Of a stretch of 9,543 nt of DNA, positions 7,124 to 9,543 are shown in pieces. Numbering within the stretch: position 1 is the stretch's first letter; every line of letters starts with the position of its first letter. Made by a program: the position numbers and the translations under genes. The stretch comes from Microcaldota archaeon (GTDB taxonomy: Archaea > Micrarchaeota > Micrarchaeia > Micrarchaeales > CABMGC01): contig JAJYFQ010000019.1 of assembly GCA_021785375.1 (NCBI GenBank), positions 1 through 9,543 on the forward strand. The letters run 5' to 3'. Under the pieces are notes generated by a model. That model had not been told where the DNA came from, did no database searches, and worked only from the letters and a program-made list of their open reading frames with translations.

Positions 7124-7222
7124 GCAGGGGTGGCGGAGCCTGGTCAAACGCGGCGGACTCAAGATCCGCTGGCTTAGGCCTACGGGAGTTCAAAACCAGT
7201 TGAACAAATCTCCTCCCCTGCA
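7124..7222 (+). tRNA. tRNA-Leu (anticodon CAA), class II, with an enlarged T-loop
   Basis: I folded this by hand. The acceptor GCAGGGG (7124-7130) pairs perfectly with CCCCTGC (7215-7221), with A at 7222 as discriminator and no encoded CCA. D-stem GCG/CGC is 7133-7135 with 7149-7151, and the loop holds GG at 7142-7143. Anticodon stem GCGGA/TCCGC (7153-7157, 7165-7169) encloses loop CTCAAGA with anticodon CAA at 7160-7162. The variable arm GGC-TTAG-GCC marks it as class II. T-stem GGGAG/CTCCT (7184-7188, 7210-7214) has one G-U pair, but its loop (7189-7209) is 21 nt instead of 7. Removing 14 nt gives a normal TTCAAAT loop and an 85-nt tRNA. There is no intron in the anticodon loop. It reads UUG codons. 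Confidence 0.93.
7194..7207 (+). other. Probable 14-nt T-loop intron in tRNA-Leu
   Basis: AACCAGTTGAACAA is the extra sequence in the T-loop; the borders can shift by a base because of flanking A residues (7195-7208 works as well). GTTCAA (7188-7193) pairs with TTGAAC (7200-7205) around a six-base loop, with an unpaired AAAT after it. This gives a helix between a loop and a bulge, a relaxed form of the bulge-helix-bulge cut by archaeal tRNA splicing endonuclease. T-loop introns are known in some archaea. RtcB would ligate the exons. A degenerate tandem duplication (AGTTCAAAACC then AGTTGAACAAATC) could be its origin. Confidence 0.7.
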
Positions 7223-7243
7223 CACCTCAAATAGGCGATAAAC

Positions 7244-8005
7244 ATGGCAAAATCAAGGAAGAATGGCGTGAAGAAGGCTTCAAGGTCAGGGTCAAAGCCA
7301 AGTAAGCCGGCAAGGTCATCGAAGGCACCAGCATCGGTGAAGGCTAAGATGACGCAGAAGTACAAGAAGGCCAAGATAAAGGACAAGGTAATGTTCGATA
7401 TACCTCACTACCCGCAGACCGAGGACTTCACGAGTTCCGCCGCGTGCGCGCTCATGGTGCTCAAGTACATCAACAAGAACATGCCACTTAAGAAGGAGCA
7501 GGAGTACGACATCTGGCAGGAAGCGGTGAACGGAAGCGTATGGCACGGATCGAAGTACGGGCTCGCGTACGCTCTTGCCAAGAGGGGCGCAGATGTCTGC
7601 ATAGTAAGCAACACAAAGGACGAGGGGTATGACAAGAAGCTGGCAGTGTACGAGAACATAAATCTGGACACGCTCACCGCGTCGTACAACGAGATAAAGG
7701 CGAAGGCCGAGAGGGAGAACGTGGAGGAGGACCACAGCGTGGTCACGATAAACGCGATAAAGAAGGCGCTCTCCAGCAGCCACATCCCGATAGTGCTCAT
7801 CGACGCGAATACGATAAACCCTTACATGGAGTCATCGCCGCACTGGGTCGTAGTAAAGGGGTACGACAAGGATGCGTTCTACATAAACGACCCGTACTCG
7901 GACAACACAATGACCTTGGATCCCGAGATCTTCAAGTCATCTCTGGGGTTTGATGCAAACTACCACATGGTCATGATAGATTCGAGAAAGTTCAGGGGAA
8001 GATAA
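7244..8005 (+). CDS. Peptidase C39-like protein with basic N-terminal tail; catalytic Cys replaced by Ser
   Basis: 253 aa. Residues 1-48 are a low-complexity tail with 18 Lys/Arg and one acidic residue, suited to binding nucleic acid or ribosomes. The rest resembles the C39-like (papain-fold) family: DIPHYPQTEDFTSSAACALM at 52-71 matches the usual PQTxxFTCGPA block, and HWVVVKGYDKDAFYINDPY at 200-218 gives the catalytic His200 and the Asn215-Asp216 region. Ser64 stands where the nucleophile Cys is expected; Cys68 is the nearest cysteine. It may therefore be a non-catalytic binding protein, or a serine variant. There is no signal peptide or membrane segment. Start: AGGCGAT at 7233-7239 is four bases before the ATG. 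No TATA box sits at the right distance, so it is probably transcribed with the tRNA ending 21 bases upstream. Confidence 0.82.
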   Translation: MAKSRKNGVKKASRSGSKPSKPARSSKAPASVKAKMTQKYKKAKIKDKVMFDIPHYPQTEDFTSSAACALMVLKYINKNMPLKKEQEYDIWQEAVNGSVWHGSKYGLAYALAKRGADVCIVSNTKDEGYDKKLAVYENINLDTLTASYNEIKAKAERENVEEDHSVVTINAIKKALSSSHIPIVLIDANTINPYMESSPHWVVVKGYDKDAFYINDPYSDNTMTLDPEIFKSSLGFDANYHMVMIDSRKFRGR

Positions 8006-8009
8006 GGGC

Positions 8010-8021
8010 TTCTATTTTCTT
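8010..8021 (+). terminator. T-rich archaeal-type terminator after the C39-like gene
   Basis: TTCTATTTTCTT begins five bases after the stop codon. Archaeal termination relies on such T-rich tracts without a stem. Modest support. Confidence 0.4.
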
Positions 8022-8051
8022 ATGCCTCCTGACGTCGGAGTAGACCTGAGC

Positions 8052-8067
8052 CTATACATGCGTATAG
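8052..8067. repeat. Perfect hairpin-forming inverted repeat in the spacer
   Basis: CTATAC and GTATAG are perfect six-base arms around ATGC. No T-run follows, so it does not look like a terminator. It lies in the 8006-8240 spacer, in which I found no ORF with coding character and no recognised RNA gene. Confidence 0.4.
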
Positions 8068-8131
8068 ATTCCATCGTAGCCATTTATGTTGTGAATGTTT
8101 ATGCGCCTTCGTCCCACCTGTGGCTGAATCG

Positions 8132-8148
8132 CGGGTTTCCCGTTCGGG
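8132..8148. repeat. Nested inverted repeats just upstream of a TATA box
   Basis: CGGG (8132-8135), CCCG (8139-8142) and CGGG (8145-8148) are spaced by TTT and TT, so the middle arm can pair with either neighbour. A further GGCGGG abuts the TATA box at 8155. It may be a regulator site or a BRE-like GC block. Confidence 0.35.
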
Positions 8149-8154
8149 GGCGGG

Positions 8155-8164
8155 TTATATAAAT
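8155..8164 (+). promoter_or_regulatory. TATA box of the Rieske-rnp4 unit
   Basis: TTATATAAAT, preceded by a GC-rich block. Transcription would start near 8186, giving a leader of about 55 bases before the Rieske ATG. Confidence 0.6.
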
Positions 8165-8180
8165 CTGTACAACTGCAAAT

Positions 8181-8203
8181 CAATTCTGAAGCAAACCGAA
8201 TTG
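8181..8203. repeat. Inverted repeat at the predicted transcript start of the Rieske gene
   Basis: CAATTC (8181-8186) and GAATTG (8198-8203) are perfect six-base arms with an 11-base spacer. The repeat covers the predicted start site, so it could be an operator that blocks initiation or a 5' hairpin. No regulator gene is nearby. Confidence 0.35.
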
Positions 8204-8240
8204 TCGGAAGAGAATAAGAAAAATATTTGCGAGGGATGGA

Positions 8241-8558
8241 ATGATGGAATACAGGCTGAACCTGAACGCGAAGGACCTAAAGGAAGACGAACCTGTCAAG
8301 GCAGATATAAACGGGAAGGTCTTCTCGGTTTTCCTCCATGCCGGCAAGATCCACGTGCTCGACGGCATATGCACTCATGAAGGAGGCCCGCTCTACGACG
8401 GTTCGATAGACAGGAACGAGCTCATCTGCCCTTGGCACAGCGGGGCCTACGATGTCGATACCGGAAAGGCGAGCGAGAACACACCCTGGGTTACGGACAT
8501 AACTGCATATCCGACAAAGATAGATGGGGCTACGGGAGAGATAAGCATAGAGATATGA
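8241..8558 (+). CDS. Rieske-type [2Fe-2S] ferredoxin
   Basis: 105 aa, a single Rieske domain. The cluster ligands are Cys44-x-His46 (CTHEGGPL) and Cys63-x2-His66 (CPWHSGAYD), 16 residues apart, in the form of soluble dioxygenase-type or NirD-like ferredoxins. It lacks the disulfide cysteines of the high-potential bc1 type, so a low potential is expected. There is no membrane anchor. It carries single electrons to an unknown partner; no oxygenase or reductase gene is in view. GAGGG (8231-8235) precedes two adjacent ATG codons (8241 and 8244); either could be used. The next gene starts 10 bases after the stop, so both are probably on one message from the TATA box at 8155. Confidence 0.93.
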   Translation: MMEYRLNLNAKDLKEDEPVKADINGKVFSVFLHAGKIHVLDGICTHEGGPLYDGSIDRNELICPWHSGAYDVDTGKASENTPWVTDITAYPTKIDGATGEISIEI

Positions 8559-8568
8559 GTGATTGCCG

Positions 8569-8889
8569 ATGGCACGCGACGAGAAGCTCGTGAGCGCAAT
8601 CGCAAGGGAGCGGATAGGAAGACTCCTAAGCATGGCGTACAAGAGAACCGAGAAGGATACCGGAGATCCCCTCCCGGGCAGGTACGTCAGGCTGGCGCGG
8701 GAGATGAGCTCTCATTACAAGGTTAGCATGGAGAAGAAGGAGAAGGAAGCGTTCTGCAAGAAGTGCAATACGGTTTTCGTTCCCGGGAAGACGTGCAGCG
8801 TAAGGGTATTGGGGAAGGCGGGATACTCAGTCTATAGGTGCAATAAGTGTGGTACGGAGAGGAAGCTTTATTACAAGTCAATTAAGTAA
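8569..8889 (+). CDS. rnp4: RNase P protein component 4 (Rpp21/Rpr2)
   Basis: 106 aa, normal for the family. Rnp4 pairs with Rnp1 (Rpp29) on the specificity domain of RNase P RNA and helps remove tRNA 5' leaders. The N-terminal helices ERIGRLLSMAYK and GRYVRLAREMSSHYKV are followed by a zinc ribbon with ligands Cys63-x2-Cys66 (FCKKC) and Cys91-x2-Cys94 (YRCNKCG), with the family's VPGKTCSVRV strand between. I use the ATG at 8569, with GAGTGAT (8557-8563) five bases upstream; an in-frame TTG at 8563 would add two residues and is less likely. The ribosome binding site overlaps the Rieske stop, a sign of co-translation. Confidence 0.92.
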   Translation: MARDEKLVSAIARERIGRLLSMAYKRTEKDTGDPLPGRYVRLAREMSSHYKVSMEKKEKEAFCKKCNTVFVPGKTCSVRVLGKAGYSVYRCNKCGTERKLYYKSIK

Positions 8890-8892
8890 CTG

Positions 8893-9300
8893 TTATCCAT
8901 CTACTACATTCACTCCAAAATGGTCAAACCCTCCGTCAAAGGCGACTATGTTATTAATGCCATGTTCCTCCATTACTGCTATGTTTGTACAGTCGGTAAA
9001 ACTGAGGGGCTTATTTCCTTTCTGGGCCTTAAACAGTTCCCAAGCATGATCAAAGGATCCCTCGTTTATCCTAAGTATCTCAACAGCTGATCTTAGGATA
9101 TCCCCGCTGCTCCTGACGAGCTCCATATTTCCGGTCCTGGCCAGCAGTAATGTGGCTGACTCGTCAAAAATATAGTCTGATATGTAAGCATGTCCATACC
9201 TGCCTGATTCTATCTTTTTCCTAATCGCCACGGCTTTTGCGTGGTTTTCATCCCTTTCGTACTCCTCGGCAACTATAAAGCTCGTATCTAAGAATATCAC
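8893..9300 (-). CDS. vapC: VapC-type PIN-domain ribonuclease toxin
   Basis: PIN-domain endoribonuclease; such toxins cut tRNA or rRNA when their VapB partner is degraded. Counting from the GTG at 9300 (135 aa), the acidic metal-binding residues are Asp5 (IFLDTSFIV), Glu47 (IFDES), Asp103 (SFTDCTN) and Asp122/Asp126 (AFDGGFDHFG), so the active site looks intact. I prefer GTG 9300: GGGTGG (9311-9306) is five bases upstream, and the start overlaps the vapB stop as GTGA. A GTG at 9309 would add three residues but has no good binding site. The stop lies three bases from the end of rnp4 on the other strand. Hand-counted rows are about 40-47% GC against 63% in a GH15 row, which suggests acquisition. 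Confidence 0.9.
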   Translation of the reverse strand: MIFLDTSFIVAEEYERDENHAKAVAIRKKIESGRYGHAYISDYIFDESATLLLARTGNMELVRSSGDILRSAVEILRINEGSFDHAWELFKAQKGNKPLSFTDCTNIAVMEEHGINNIVAFDGGFDHFGVNVVDG

Positions 9301-9539
9301 TTCTTCCACCCATAGAGTATCTCATCAACTTCAGTGCTCCACTTTACCGGGCCTTTTGTCTTTATCACACCTTCTATCTTGCGCAGATTCCGTATGTCTG
9401 GCCGTTGCTCCATACCTTCCTTGTCTATCCAGAGAACCATCGCCTTGGTTAGCGCTCTAGCTACACTAATATTCCTCTCAACTGCCTTCTTCTTGAACTG
9501 CTTGTACACGGTCTTGTCCGCATTTCGCACGACCAACAT
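9297..9539 (-). CDS. vapB: VapB-like antitoxin (ribbon-helix-helix type)
   Basis: 80 aa visible. The N-terminus (MLVVRNADKTVYKQFKKKAVERNISVARAL in outline: a short beta strand, then two basic helices over residues 1-40) fits a ribbon-helix-helix DNA-binding dimer. The C-terminal half, ending WSTEVDEILYGWKK, is the part expected to wrap the toxin. It should neutralise VapC and repress the pair. The ATG at 9539 is four bases from the window edge and the frame is open upstream, so the true start and the promoter may lie outside. It overlaps vapC by four bases. Confidence 0.75.
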   Translation of the reverse strand: MLVVRNADKTVYKQFKKKAVERNISVARALTKAMVLWIDKEGMEQRPDIRNLRKIEGVIKTKGPVKWSTEVDEILYGWKK

Positions 9540-9543
9540 GAAA

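Noticed and set aside
7158..7164. Canonical intron in the tRNA-Leu anticodon loop
   Set aside because: The anticodon loop is a normal seven bases, CTCAAGA, closed by a perfect five-pair stem.
8052..8067. Factor-independent terminator
   Set aside because: The hairpin is AT-rich and no T-run follows; the T-rich tract at 8010-8021 is the better candidate.
8120..8380. An 86-codon plus-strand ORF crossing the Rieske promoter and gene
   Set aside because: It runs through the TATA box and is out of frame with the Rieske domain; no ATG start with a binding site.
1..9543. CRISPR array, insertion sequence, integrase or phage genes
   Set aside because: No regularly spaced direct repeats, transposase motifs or terminal inverted repeats were seen on either strand.

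Overview
The window is archaeal chromosomal DNA. Diagnostic genes are a fibrillarin-like 2'-O-methyltransferase, the RNase P protein Rpp21 (Rnp4), an RtcB RNA ligase with all its metal ligands, and a class II tRNA-Leu that appears to carry a small non-canonical intron. TATA-like boxes sit about 27 bases before several starts, and some messages look leaderless. Codon use is rich in AGG and ATA, and most genes are GC-rich (hand-counted rows reach 63-67%). The lineage cannot be fixed from this window. A DPANN archaeon of the Micrarchaeota type or a Thermoplasmata relative would fit, but that is a weak inference.

Layout. 1-2095 (minus): a large soluble sensor histidine kinase (GAF, three PAS-like domains, HisKA, HATPase) cut by the left edge. 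It diverges, across a short promoter region, from a plus-strand run: fibrillarin (2165-2851), an uncharacterised zinc-ribbon/helical-repeat protein (2876-3718) and a GH15 glycosidase (3715-5499). The GH15 gene meets rtcB (5496-6935, minus) tail to tail, and both stop codons lie in one CTAG tetranucleotide. After a 188-base AT-rich promoter region comes tRNA-Leu(CAA) (7124-7222). Its T-loop is 21 nt instead of 7, best explained by a 14-nt intron. Only 21 bases later starts a peptidase C39-like protein (7244-8005) with a very basic N-terminal tail and Ser at the catalytic Cys position. A 235-base spacer with several small inverted repeats and a strong TATA box leads to a two-gene unit: a Rieske ferredoxin (8241-8558) and RNase P protein 4 (8569-8889). 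The right edge holds a VapBC toxin-antitoxin pair on the minus strand, less GC-rich than its neighbours.

How it fits together. RNA processing recurs: fibrillarin (guide-RNA methylation), RtcB (tRNA exon ligation), an intron-bearing tRNA and an RNase P subunit. RtcB is the enzyme that would reseal this tRNA after intron excision. The points most worth following are the T-loop insertion, the tRNA/mRNA dicistron, the Ser-substituted C39-like protein and the unassigned zinc-ribbon protein. I saw no phage, CRISPR, insertion sequence or clearly new defence system.
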